A stretch of 64,000 nucleotides of DNA from Riptortus pedestris (lineage: Eukaryota > Arthropoda > Insecta > Hemiptera > Alydidae), in contig CM032228.1 in assembly GCA_019009955.1 (NCBI GenBank), positions 95,159,001 through 95,223,000 on the forward strand. The letters run 5' to 3'. Below the pieces are notes generated by a model. The model made no database searches and had not been told where the DNA came from. It saw nothing but the letters and a program-made list of their open reading frames with translations. Below are positions 22,726 through 34,439 of this stretch, piece by piece. The first letter of the stretch is position 1. The number at the start of each line of letters is the position of its first letter. Made by a program: the position numbers and the translations under genes.

Positions 22726-24785
22726 AATGCGTTTGTCTAGCTCTTTGTATAAATTCGTGGTTCCAAGTTCTTCCAAATATAACCAACGTTCGGTTTCAAT
22801 GACAATGCCTAAATAGAATTGATAAACTACGTGCATATTTATAATGGGAGCGAATTTAGTCAACTTGTACTATTTATATTATGCTCTACTACAAGTGCCA
22901 TGAGTGAGATTTCACTTGATATAGCCTTAATTACATTTTCACATGAAGCCATTTTTAATCCAACCCTCAAAGGATACCTCCACACAGTTGAACAGAATCT
23001 CAACATATTTTTCTACTATTACTGAACAACTGAACGTTTTTTTATTTTTATAGAAATATATATTATATTTATTGATCTAGTGAACCTGCATCAATTCGAC
23101 GATTTTAGGCCAAATGCCGTTCCATGCTTCACGTCTGAATACATAGGCTTAGAATGCATTTTTGAATTCTAAAATATTGTTTAAATTTATGAACATAATA
23201 CTTTTTATTACGACTTCCCTTTTGTTTAACATGAGAATGCCTCTAAACAATGTGTACTCGACAATTTATGATTAGAATGTATTATCCACACCTAAAATGT
23301 TTTTTAAATTTAAGAATTTTCGTAGTTTATAAGCCAACTTCAAGTCCAATAGCATTTAGTCGTGTTTTTCGTCTTTTAACTATTTTAATGTGTGAAATCA
23401 AAGAAATTCAATTCGCAATTCAATTCATTGTAAATAATTATTACGCAGTAAAAAAAAGTTATAAATAAATTAAAGAACTGAAGTTTTGCCTCCAAATTGT
23501 GTGTCGTTTGTCAGAGAAAATTGCAGTGGTGATTGTGGAGGCATACAAAATTTCTTGCCCATGCCAATGAATGTACATCGTAAATCACCAGGGTTAGTAT
23601 AGGCAGTCTACTGAGAGATGGTAGTCCTATAATTTTAAAATTGTGACATTGAATAGAGTTCTCTCCATGGATTCTTTTGCATTTATTGTTGGGTCGAATA
23701 AAGTAGAAGTACTGGGGAATTGTCTTTTATTCTGTGTTTACTTCAGTTAAAATGTTAGCGTACTACACATACGTATAGCGAGCAGGCGTAAAATAACGCA
23801 GCATACGTGGAGGGATAGGTTGTGAACTGTAACAACAACGTCTGACACTGTTGTCAAGAAGTAGTTCATTGGCGCAGTACGTCCAGCGTTTTACTGGCAC
23901 AGTGACAGCTTGACAGCAGTTGTAATGTCATTATCAGATCGGTTAAATTTCTGCATTGTTTAACAAAAGCAATGCTAGTGACGGATTCGAAAAATACCGG
24001 TTAAAGGCATGAAGGACTCTAACTCAGCTTACGACTAGATAAAAGAGAAAATAATAAATAGGTTAATCACGGCGACATGCTAACACCTGGAGTAAGGTAT
24101 TGTGATACTTATTGTGTGTAAAACAGATATAAACAGCAACTGATATAATACAGTAATAGTAACAATCCTTTGTCTAATTCACCTTTTATATTCAAAATTA
24201 TATTTTTAGTGAGTCTTTTACACAATGAGATGACCACGTATATTCAATAACTCTGAAATGATATATGATGGTATTAAAATTAACACCATAATAAGATGTA
24301 TTATTACATTTAAAAAAGTTATTTATTAAGAACAAACTGGCAATTAATTTAGATGATATAATATTTTAGAAAATTAAAAAAAAAATACAACAGATTTATG
24401 TAAAGTCTTCAGCAATTAGAACATAATTTGTTTTGATACTCTATCTGACCCACGTTACATATTTTACTCTCAAACTCATCAGGCATTTTTCGTATTATAA
24501 TTTTAGACATTCTTTAAAGTAAAATAAATGTTCTATACGTTTATGCAAGATAGAGAAAATGTACATAAGACAATATTTATATTAAATTTGCAACAAGATT
24601 GGTTATTTACGCTTTCTGGGCAGATTTGTAGTATTGAAGATATTCTGAATATTCTTTCCCCTATTAACCTCCCTCCCACCCCCGATTCGATTAAGGCCGT
24701 TAGCGAACTGGAAATTTATTTTTTCGTGAAACGCTTATATGTAGATCGAGTTTGGTAACGATGAAATAACGGTGGTAACAGGCAA

Positions 24786-24786
<1 letters not shown>

Positions 24787-24835
<49 letters not shown>
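24787..24835. repeat. (TA)n microsatellite, HINE copy 4 core / Helitron H2 left edge
   Basis: Uninterrupted TA units; the continuation lies at 26037-26079. Confidence 0.95.
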
Positions 24836-24841
<6 letters not shown>

Positions 24842-26035
24842 AAGTCGTGTTAGTTACACTATTTATAACTCAAGAACAGCTTTACCGATAAGGCTGAAAA
24901 TTGGTGAGGAGGTAGCTTAGAGCCAGGAGACGGACATAGTCTATATTAATTTTCTCTGAGACGAACAGGAGTGGGGGTTATAATTGAGGCCTGAAATTAA
25001 AAATAGCGATATTTTTTTTTCCTATTGGTTTTTTGGCATATATGCACATTACAAAAGTTGTTTATTTTGTTATTTAGAGTAACTTTTGTTATGTACACTT
25101 TCGTCGTATACCGAAGTGTAAATGTGTTATACGCTAAAAATTATAGCGGGAGTCAACAATATTATTTGGCACAAAAGACTGAACCGAACTAAATAAAACT
25201 CGGTATGTGTATTAGCACTGACGCCGTAATTATCATAAGCCATATCAACTTTTCTAGGGATGGGCAGGAGTGGGGGTTGTAAGGGAGGCATGAAATTAAA
25301 AATAGCAATATTTAGTTTCCTATTGGTTTTTTGGCAAATATGCACATAACAAAAGTTGTTTATTTTGTTATTTAGAGTAACGTTTATAATATACACTTTC
25401 GTCGTATACCGAAGTGTAAATGCGTTATACGCTAAAAATTATAGCGGAAGTGAACAATTTTATTTGGCACAAAAGACTCAACTGAACTAAATAAAACTAG
25501 GTGTCTGTATTAGCACTAACGCCTTTATTATAATAAGGTTGTAAGGGAGGGCTGAATTTAAATATAGCGATATTTCGTTTCCTATTGGTTTTTCGGCAAA
25601 TATGAACATGACAAAAGTTGTTTACTTTGTTATTTAGAGTATCTTTTTTGGTATGCCGAATAATAAACGAGATATACGCTAAAACCTTTAGCGGAAGTGA
25701 ACAATTTTATTTGGCACAAAAGACTCACCCGAACTAAATAATACTCGGTTGTGTTTAAATTAATTAATTCAAATCTATGTTAATATTTTGACCTTAATAG
25801 TACAAAGCTATGCATAATGCACAGGAGACGGGAAATATGAAAATATGGAGGACAGTGAAGCCTTACATAAAAAATTAATTTTATTATTTAAATATCCACA
25901 TCAACGACGGGTATAAACCCAAAACACGGGGACGGGTAAATGTCAAAATATTGTGCAAAGTGAAGCCTTGCCAAAAAAATACCATCACCGTTCAGCCTCA
26001 AATGAATTCCCGGGCGAAACCGGGTACCTGAGCTA

Positions 26036-26036
<1 letters not shown>
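24832..26036 (+). mobile_element. Non-autonomous Helitron (copy H2) with a different 5' leader
   Basis: The 5' leader begins ATATAAAAGAAAGTCGTGTT and continues through ACTCAAGAACAGCTTTACCG, different from H3/H5, but the interior (modules near 24967, 25266 and about 25531) and the 3' end (GGGCGAAACCGGGTACC then CTAG at 26033-26036) are the same. It lies inside the AT core of an older Helentron-like copy. The exact 5' base is hidden within the AT run. Confidence 0.85.

Positions 26037-26079
<43 letters not shown>
26037..26079. repeat. (TA)n microsatellite, right of Helitron H2
   Basis: Begins at the base after CTAG of H2. Confidence 0.95.
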
Positions 26080-26082
<3 letters not shown>

Positions 26083-26106
26083 GCTCTTTAGGGAAATCTG
26101 TTAAAG

Positions 26107-26728
26107 AGGCGCAACGGCCGGAGTCTTGTTTTTTGTCTTCTTTTATACTGTTATAAAAGTCAATTATATCAGGTAACAGCTTTTTGTCTTTTTTATTCGC
26201 CTCCATTATCATGCACTGTTGAAAGAATAACATTTTTCTTCTCTCTCTTTGATGGAGAGTAGGAATGAGTTGTCAATTTATCAGTGTAGGTAAATATTGC
26301 TGAATTTCTCTCTCTCTATTCTTTTTCTCTATATGAACAATGGGGGATTTATTCGTCCCTTGAGTATCTACCACAGTTATACCCATCTCCAACGATGTTC
26401 TGACCGAACTTATTGTTGTTAATCAATGTTGTTGTCCGTTGTCAAGATTCAGTTACTGTGATTAAATGGTCTAGTCCACGTTAACTCTCTTATAAGTCTC
26501 TTATGACGGTAGTTATAATTTATAGGCCGAAATGTAAGAATTACTAAAATTGATAAGCGTGGAAGTATTATTCGATTTTAATTAAACAGTTCTGGTTTAT
26601 TTATTTGTGGTTAGTTTAGGAATCGAGTTTTCTCAAGTGGAATCAAGTGTGAATCTCATTTCGTCTGAACGGTTTAGGGGTTATATTCTATTAAGAATAT
26701 ATTAAAATCATCTGGAAAGCACCAATAT

Positions 26729-26787
<59 letters not shown>

Positions 26788-28639
26788 AATCATGTTTACG
26801 CCATTTGTAGTAATTCTACAGTTTGCTTAAAGATAGCACGAGATGTTCTAATTCTCATTAAGTGTTGGGAGATAAGAGGATTATGGCTAGGCCCTTAGTT
26901 AGCTTGTCCTTAGAACTAGTATTCGACAGCTGCTGTGTCGTCTGCCCTTACAACTAGAAGACTGCAGTATGGAAACTGGGAGCTGATGACTGGTGTTTTG
27001 CTACACTTGTGATCGGCAGGCCTGCCCGATAAATCATTGGCGGTTTGTAGACCGTCCAAGGAGTTGGAAGCAATCCTTGAGTAATGTTTATTTTTACGTG
27101 GTGATGGATTGGAGCGTATGCCATTTGAGCAACAATTGTGATACACAATTTGTTTGTTGGGAACATTTTCTCAGGCCGTTAATTAGCCCACTAAGGGTAA
27201 CAAAAGTTCTCATTGTTTACAGTAAAGAGAATTTACATACAGCGGCGTGAAAAAATAGTTCGTAGGTATTCCTGCGAAAAATTCCATGTCTTTATATATT
27301 TATAGTATAAGGCGAATTGTCACTTTCTTTTATATCAGAATTTATGAGTTTGGCAAGAGCGTAAAATAAGATTTATTTTTCTTTAAAATGAAACGAGGAT
27401 TCTGATATTATAATCTTTTCCTATGTATCATGTAGACGAAATGTTTGTTTGATGTTTCGTCTCAAACATATTAGACAAACGATAAATCTATTTCTTATTG
27501 TGAAAATTAAAATAAACAGTTTTCGAATTTAGTTTTTATAGTCAAAATCCACTTCTGGAAAAATAAACCATTACAACAAAATTATTTCTTATTATATTAA
27601 TTTTGTGAAAGAGGTTCATGAAAAAGAAACCATCTTCTAACTCCCGAAAGAACTTTTGAGGCGTTAACAATATAATTTTAGGAAAAAAATAAAAAAATAA
27701 AACAGGTACTAATAAAATAATTATAACATATGTACAAGAAATATTCTTGCCATCAGTGACTCCTTTTATTGGGCATAAGGCATTTCACTTGGAACAGATA
27801 ACTATTGCATCTATTCTAAATTATTGGGAAACACAATTAGGCGCGGTTTTGATTAATCGATATTAGCTGAATTCGATTGTGTTTCGATAAGAATTGTCAT
27901 TCAGAGGATATACTAGTGAATTGGGCTGAATTGAGTTGAGAAGGACTATAAAAATAGCCCGTCTTGACTGAATGGTCTTCATTTCTATTCATAGTACTGG
28001 GCTCAGCTTACCAGATAAGAAGACTGTAGTTTCGAACCTATTTCCTGAGATTGGGTTGTCCAACTATGGTCTTATCTCTGGCTTGTTGGACGTAAAAACT
28101 TCTTTTGGTCTCTACACAAATATTACTCCCGTAAAATCCTATCAACTAATGCATGCTTTTTATACATCTTGTGTTAAATGTGAGTCAAAATATTCATGCA
28201 ACGAATAATGTTATTACCTACCGGGGAAGCCATATTTTGGAAGGTATACATTCTTGGAAAAAATATATGATTTATTAAAATTAATGTTATTATATCTATT
28301 GGAACATAGGAGATAAAGATGAATGCCAGAATCAAATATAGTGAAAGGAATCGTGTGGACAGAATACCTAGAATAGCGGACAAATTTATCTTCCAGTACA
28401 TAAGAAAGTACAATTTTAAAAATGGTTCCAAAGAATTCAATCCCTGTGATCAATGCGTTGTTGTTGAGAAAATGAAAAGTAAGTCAAATACATTATAATA
28501 ATAATATATGAGAAAGTGTACCTGTCAGGGTTTGGCTCCGTACAAAATGTTTCCTCTTTATTCTATTAATTTATGTTCAACGTGCTGGGATTGTTCGTTT
28601 CTCTTATTCAGGAATCGTTCCTGAAGAGCTGACTAATGA
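26107..28639. other. No supported gene
   Basis: Contains a microsatellite and a moderately GC-rich patch at 26880-27250 with overlapping short frames on both strands (70-85 codons) that I do not recognise; frames around 27.97-28.45 kb are equally unassigned. Confidence 0.5.
26729..26784. repeat. (AT)n microsatellite
   Basis: AT units with one AAAT interruption; no recognised host element. Confidence 0.95.
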
Positions 28640-28775
28640 AATTCCCCAGTTTTAGGGAAAACCTTGCCGTAAAAGGGTGCTCACCTGTAGTAATTGAGAC
28701 TAAATAAATTACTCTACCATACTAAGTATAATACTAAAATATAAATTAAAAGCTGCTAAAAACTAAATAAATAAA
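28640..28775 (+). mobile_element. Possible very diverged SINE (family S) body
   Basis: The stretch CCTTGCCGTAAAAGGGTG, CTCACCTGTAGTAATTGAG and an AACTAAATAAATAAACA tail follow the order of the family S body. Similarity is low. Confidence 0.3.
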
Positions 28776-29214
28776 CAATACAACTTTTGATGCTCTCCAT
28801 TTACTGTTTACTCAGACTATTTTCCTCCAATTTCTGTCTCTTACTACTCTCCGTCCAATGGTATCCGACTATTGGAGTAACCTCACAGGGGCCCTGCATT
28901 CCTCTATTCCTTGTCCTTCTAGCAGTCGGCTCCGTGCAGTTTCGGTACCCATCTCTCGCTCAAAATACTTCTCAGGATTCCACACTGTCGCCATATTTTC
29001 CTTATTACATCAGTGAAGGAAACTCTGTTGTTTTTCTTCGGATTAGATTCATTTGTATATAGTTTGTATGAGAACCGAATCTGCTGTATGGACCAGTCTA
29101 TACACAGGCTGAAGCACTTTTCCCTTTTCCATATAAGAAGTATTTTTTTTAAATATTTTTTTAATAACTAATGTTTCCCCACTTCTATTAACTTATTTTC
29201 CAGCTTGCTTAGAT

Positions 29215-29665
29215 GGAAATGGTCTGCCATTAATCGTGACTTCAGCTATTAATCATCTTCTTCTATTTTAATGATATTTCCAAGCAAGTTGATTAAGTTA
29301 CCATCTGAGTCAGCGGGCTAACGTTATTAGCAAATCTAAGATTCCTTAGAGTTCTCCTTTTGATTTTGATTTGTAGTTTTGTCCAGTCTACTTAATTGAA
29401 TATTTTGCTTAGCACGCAATAACAAAATGGACAGTTGGTTTGAGAATAAATTGCTTCGCTCTTCTTCCTTCTGAACTTCAGTGCTTTTATGTCCAGTGCA
29501 TGAAACGCTCTGCTGCCCTACAGTTAGTTTATTATTTCAGTTGAAATCCAATACATACATATTTCACTGACACCTTCCAAAGTACCATTTTTGGTTGAGA
29601 AAAAGGCATTTTGGTCGCCGATGATACACAAGTCAGGAGTTGTCTTTCTGTTTATGTATTTTTTG
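29215..29665 (-). pseudogene. Decayed non-LTR reverse transcriptase fragment(s)
   Basis: Minus strand around 29310-29400 reads RTLRNLRFANNVSPLTQ, matching the RT active-site block (normally LRFADDIVLLAQ); both catalytic Asp codons have become Asn. Downstream, with a frame change, comes DGNLINLLGNIIKIEEDD, typical of the helix after that block. About 250 bp upstream, DLCIIGDQNAFFS (near 29620) could be an endonuclease GDFNA block, which would imply a large internal deletion; this part is less certain. Many stops. Confidence 0.5.
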
Positions 29666-31122
29666 GATTTCTCCATAATCCACTACAGGCAGAGTTGGTG
29701 ATCTATTCAGCTTTGTAAAATATATTGGAGCCTCTTTAGACTATCACATCCTTCCTTAATTAACTTGTTGGGAGTGCCACAACTTCCTATCGTTCCACCT
29801 TTCTTTGCCTTGCCCAATTACATGCCATCTTTTTGCAGATTTTAATAGTATTTAGTTACCACTTTTACTATTTATCGCCTATCCCTGATAATATTCCTTT
29901 CTTGCAAATGTTTCTAGAGATGGCCTAATTTTATTTACTAATATTGTATGAATCTTCCCTTTAATTATCTTACAACAATATTCTTAAGATACACAAAAAT
30001 AATGAATATAAACAAAATATGGGAATTATGAGTGGTTGAATATAATTATGAATATAAGAACAATGCAAATAAAAGACTAAATGTTAATTGGAAGCAGGTA
30101 CAGGTAAAAATGAAGGCGATGATTGGCCAAGAAAGGAATAGGTAAGAAAGTTTTTCTGCACTGCTTTCTAGGGGAAGTACTAAAAAAGTAAGTTGGGGGG
30201 AACTCATTTCAGTGGTGACTATAACATATATTTGGAGGAGGGGAGAGAGAAATTTAAGTTCAAAATATTGTGCAATATTCTGAGGAGGCAAATGTCCTGT
30301 TTTCAGCTAATTTCTACAATGAGGCTTGTTCCTGAGAGGCATTTTTCTATTACCTGTCTTTCATGTTCTTCTTATCCTCTCATCCTCATTTTTTTATTTG
30401 GGTTCTTGTTTGCCATTTACCTTTCAATAGAATTTTATTTTTTCTGAGCTTCCATCTTATCAGGAATTCGTCCTGAATTTACTTCAATGGTGAATGACAA
30501 TTTTCTGTAGAAACAACTTGAAGAGGAAAACAAAAACTGAATTAATAAAAGTAATCAGTATTTTCACTTTATCGTGTGATTATTAGTAATATGTATTAAA
30601 ATATATCTACACCAGCTACCGTGCTCTGGGAAGTTCTTGAAGCAATGAAAACACCAAAAATCTCGGCCATAATAGAAAGCGCATGTAGTTATGTATTATA
30701 TTATAATGTTATGTGGAGTATTTTGGATGTAAGTTAGTACATGCCTAAATTGATAATGAAGTTTTGGCCTAAGAGAGAAGAGGAGAATTCCATTTTTCCT
30801 GATTGGCAAGAGGCAATGGGGCTGAGGGAGGGCTGACACAGCAATCCCAGGCAGCCGTCACTTCCACTCAACCATCTTCCTATTATTACATTTTCTCAGC
30901 GACCACTAGCTTTTGAGTAGGGCTAACACTCTGGCTCACACTGGACTTACTTAAACCGATGTCAATGATTAATTAATTACTACTTCCAAAACGAACCGTT
31001 TAGGATGGATGATGTTATAACAAATGTAGACAAACTCTGACATAATTAATAGAAGTTTTATGGACATGGAGAAAAAAAAAGGCAATTTTTTTATATAATT
31101 GTTTCGAAAATTAAATACAAGA
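29666..31122. other. No supported gene
   Basis: Upstream flank of the decayed RT may hold more eroded retroelement sequence. Overlapping frames at 30.05-30.45 kb on opposite strands have no recognisable domain. Confidence 0.5.
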
Positions 31123-31704
31123 AAAATTAAACAAAGATAGTCACGTATTTAGGAAGTACGCAGGAGATGAAAGGAGCCGACCGAGGAAGGACTATTGGCG
31201 CCTGGAGCCTCAATTGTTCCATACTAAAGAGTCCAGTACCTTCCAGACATCGTCCTTTGATATTGCTGCTCATATATATAAACACGTACAACTCGCCCGA
31301 CAGTTAGTTTGTTCTCAGCTGTCTTCAAGTGATCATCCGTGCGTTCAGTGCTACAGTACGACTTAGTTGCAGTGCGGTGAAGTGTTTTTATTTGAAGAAC
31401 AGTGTTGTGCCGTGACTCTGTAAGTAACAGTATAGTGCCGTACTTAAGACAGTGCAGTGCTGTGTTTTTGTGAACCTCAGTGATCGTGAGTGAATTATTG
31501 GACTGTGTAATCTGAAGAACAGTGAAACTATCAGTGCATACTGTAAGTAGTAATTAGGAATAATTAACCAAGTGTGTAGTGCATTGTTAAATAAATTGTG
31601 CAGTTATAAAAACTGTGAAGCTTGTGTGTGTTTAATTTTGCAATCCAAAAGAACTCTAATAAACAACGTATATTACTGATTTTGTAATATACGTAACAAT
31701 ATAT
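31123..31704 (+). mobile_element. Solo Gypsy-type LTR, uninterrupted copy
   Basis: Sister of the LTR at 16.8-17.8 kb in the opposite orientation. It carries LTR-like signals: TATATAAA at about 31275-31282, initiator-like CAGT sequences downstream (CAGTTAGT near 31300), and AATAAA-type signals (AATAAATTG near 31590 and CTAATAAACAAC near 31656). The right boundary is placed at ACGTAACA, which inversely matches the TGTTGC start of the other copy. The left boundary is approximate because the first 25 bp diverge. No internal retroelement region adjoins, so it is a solo LTR. Confidence 0.68.
31272..31310 (+). promoter_or_regulatory. LTR core promoter (TATA box and initiator)
   Basis: A TATATAAA box is followed about 25-30 bp later by CAGTTAGT, close to the arthropod initiator TCAGT. 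The sister LTR has TATATATGG at the same place on its minus strand (about 17578-17588). Confidence 0.45.
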
Positions 31705-32833
31705 TGGGCATTCCTTAAACTCAAATTAGTCATCATTAATACATTTGAAGATAAACATTTTGATCAATGAGAAGAGACTGGCCTAGAAATCCATTTTATT
31801 ATGATATAAAACATCTCATGAATTTCAGGTTGCATAGCTTAGATCGTTATGACGGCTCACCTACGTATTCCATATTCACAGTCTGGACATAGAAAGTAGT
31901 TGACAATATCGAAAACAAACAGCATTATCCATATACAATCTTCTAAACAATAATATGCTACTTATAATTTATTATTATATTCATAAACTAATAATTAAAA
32001 ATTTAAATGAAGTACTTAATGGCCTAATTATAAATTACTTAGGGGTGGGGAAAACTTCCAAAGCTGCTAAACATATTTCGCAACCTCGTCAACATGAATG
32101 GGGCCAAAGTTTAATAAGGAAAAGTGAAAGACCAAAGTAAACAAGATTTAATGGAGGAAAATGAGGCCTCGGCTATTCAGGAAGGTAACACCGTGTATAC
32201 AGAAGGCTTAAAGGACTTGATTCGATAAGCTCCAGATTTATACATCATTATTGCATCAATTCCTCGCCCATTAAGTATTCTATTCTCTATGGCCCACGAC
32301 TTAGCTCTATCAACGAGGCCACCCACATTCAATACAAAACTTCACACAAAAGAGCACCACAATAAACTAAAAGCACGTTTGCAAATTACACCCAGAAGTA
32401 TAAAACACACAAAAGAAGAAAAGATCAACAAACTAATTAAGATTTATTTTATGATTAAAATACAAATCTCTAACTTCTTTAAATATCTTTATACTTCATA
32501 TTAATTTTTTTAATTTGAAAGTGATTTGCGATACCTTGTTCCTATTACTTAAAAAGTGAAATAGACATAATTTATAAATAATAATATAAGAATAAAGAAA
32601 ACATGGTTTATATTAATCTTCTATACTTTAAAAGGGTAAGTACAATTTAGATTTTTTATATTTTGGCTCCCCAGAAGTTTAACTCAATGTTTTAACAGCC
32701 TAAAATATGAAATTTCAACATTTCATTTGTAAGTAAAGGCAAACCTAAAGAAGTCATGCCGAAACTAGAAAATATGAAAATGGATAATTTCTTTGAAATT
32801 TGAAAAAAAAAAAATAATAATGTTTTGGCGATT
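31705..32833. other. No supported gene
   Basis: AT-rich; two short Lys/Ile/Asn-rich frames, as expected by chance. Confidence 0.6.
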
Positions 32834-33058
32834 GAGGTAAGGTTATACTTAAGGTTTGATTTACAAAAAGTCTCTAAATGATCATCGATCCTACCTTGGT
32901 CATTACATAGCTGGGGTCATGTAGAATTTCCTACTTATCATGTTGAATTTTCTATATATATAAATTCTACATGACCCCAGCTATGTAATGCCCAAGGTAG
33001 CATCAATGACTACTTAGAGACATTTTGTAAATCGCTCCTTAAATATTACCTTACTTCC
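32834..33058. repeat. Foldback inverted repeat, arms about 96 bp, 32-bp loop
   Basis: Arms 32834-32929 and 32962-33058. The inner ~36 bp of each arm is nearly identical (AATTCTACATGACCCCAGCT, ATGTAATG); the outer parts have diverged (about 80% by eye). No gene inside. Just 3' lies the AT tract and Helitron H3. Could be a foldback MITE. Confidence 0.85.
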
Positions 33059-33062
33059 CTAA

Positions 33063-33066
<4 letters not shown>

Positions 33067-33123
<57 letters not shown>
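33067..33123. repeat. (AT)n microsatellite, left of Helitron H3
   Basis: AT units with one GT interruption, between the foldback repeat and the TC start of H3. Confidence 0.95.
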
Positions 33124-33126
<3 letters not shown>

Positions 33127-34433
33127 ATATATATATATAAAATTGTAACCTCTGTCTGTACATTGATTTTTTTCGCGAAATTTCACGATAACTTTTCGTT
33201 TCACATGTCATAGACACCATATCTGCATTTTGTTTCTTTCGTGTATGTTTGTTTGTTTTTTTGTTTGTTACCTTTTCACGCATAAACGGCTGAACCGAAT
33301 TTTATGAAACTTGGTATGTATATTACTACTAACCCAACTTAGACTTTAGGCTATATTAATTTTCTCTGAGACGAACAGGAGTGGGGGTTATAAGGAAAGC
33401 CTGAAATTAAAAATAGCAATATTTCGTTTTCTATTGATTTTTCGGTAAATATGCCCATAACAAAGGTTGTTTATTTTGTTATTTAGAGTAACTTTTGTTA
33501 TATACACTTTTGTCGTATACCTAAGTTTAAATGCGTTATACACTAAAAATTATAGCGGGAGTCAACAATATTATTTGAAAAAAAGATTCAACCGAACTAA
33601 ATAAAACTCGGTATGTGTATTAGCAGTGAGGCCTTCATTATAATAAGCCATACCAACCTTTCTATGGACGGGCAGGAGTGGGGGTTATAAGGGAAGCCTG
33701 AAATTAAAAATAGCGATATTTCGTTTCCTATTGGGTTTTCCGCCAATATAAACATAACAAAAGTTGTTTATTTTGTTATTTAGAGTAACTTTTGTTATAT
33801 ACACTTTTGTCGTATACCTAAGTATAAATGAGTTATACATTAAAACTTTAGCGGGCACTAACGGCTGAACCGAACTTAACAAAACTCGGTATGTCAATTA
33901 GCATTAATTCTTCCATGATTATAAGTTATATTAAAATTTTTAGGTTCGAACGGGAGGGGAGTTATAAGGGAGGCCTGAAATAAAAATTCACCATATTTAC
34001 ATGTATAAGAGACGGGAAATATAAAAATATCGAAGACTGTGAAGCCTTATCGAACAAATAATTCTAAACTGCTCAAAAATGAATAGGGATATTGGGTGTT
34101 TTTTGGTATGTATGGGGCCTATCATATTTTTTTTTTTTTTATTATAAATATCATTAATATTTATTAGAAATTATTGTATTTTTCCCCCCATAAAAAAGAA
34201 ATTTAATTAAGATCGATTTAATTAAAATTAATAGGATAAGAAAAAATAACCAATATCCCTATTCATTTTTGAGCAGTATATTATTAGCAAATTCACGGCA
34301 AAGATGGGTATCAATCCTAAACACTGGGACGGGTAAATGTCAAAATATTGTGCAAAGTAAAGACTTGCCAAAAAACTACCATCACCATTTAGCCTCAAAT
34401 GAATTCCCGGGCGAAGCCGGGTATCTGAGCTAG
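33124..34433 (+). mobile_element. Non-autonomous Helitron, full length (copy H3)
   Basis: It starts 5'-TC followed by TATATATATATAAAATTGTA and ends with CTAG, next to T, the canonical Helitron termini (insertion between A and T). About 10 bp before the end lies the hairpin CCCGG-GCGAAG-CCGGG. The first 200 bp include GTTTGTTTG runs and ACGCATAAACGGCTGAACCGA. The interior consists of modules of about 280-300 bp starting near 33378, 33674 and 33953 (AGGAGTGGGGGTTATAA). No Rep/helicase coding region is present. A 210-bp MITE sits at 34068-34277. The nearly identical 5' end is shared with the minus-strand copy at 54.3-55.7 kb. Confidence 0.9.
34068..34277. mobile_element. Short TIR element (mariner/Tc1-like MITE) inside Helitron H3
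   Basis: Terminal inverted repeats of about 27 bp, starting ACTGCTCAAAAATGAATAGG on both ends, with a 210-bp total length and a poly-T/AT-rich middle. Flanking TA dinucleotides suit mariner-type insertion but the duplication is not clean. Comparison with H4 (35.33 kb) shows the Helitron text continuing on each side, so it is a later insertion. Confidence 0.7.
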
Positions 34434-34439
34434 TATATA

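Larger units (their letters stand above)
20726..24499. other. No supported gene; HINE fragment and repeat Y only
   Basis: Short frames at 22.1-23.5 kb are AT-rich with no recognised domains. The patch at 23760-24010 is GC-richer and unassigned. Confidence 0.55.
24500..26106 (-). mobile_element. Helentron-like element (HINE copy 4) split by Helitron H2
   Basis: The left part (24530-24785) carries the family middle: a C-rich tract near 24659, the AAGGCCGTTAGCGAACT / GTAGATCGAGTTTGGTAACG block, ending at the AT tract. The right remnant, GGGAAATCTGTTAAAG at about 26090-26105, matches the family's 5' palindrome arm. Helitron H2 (24832-26036) fills the AT core between them. Confidence 0.62.
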
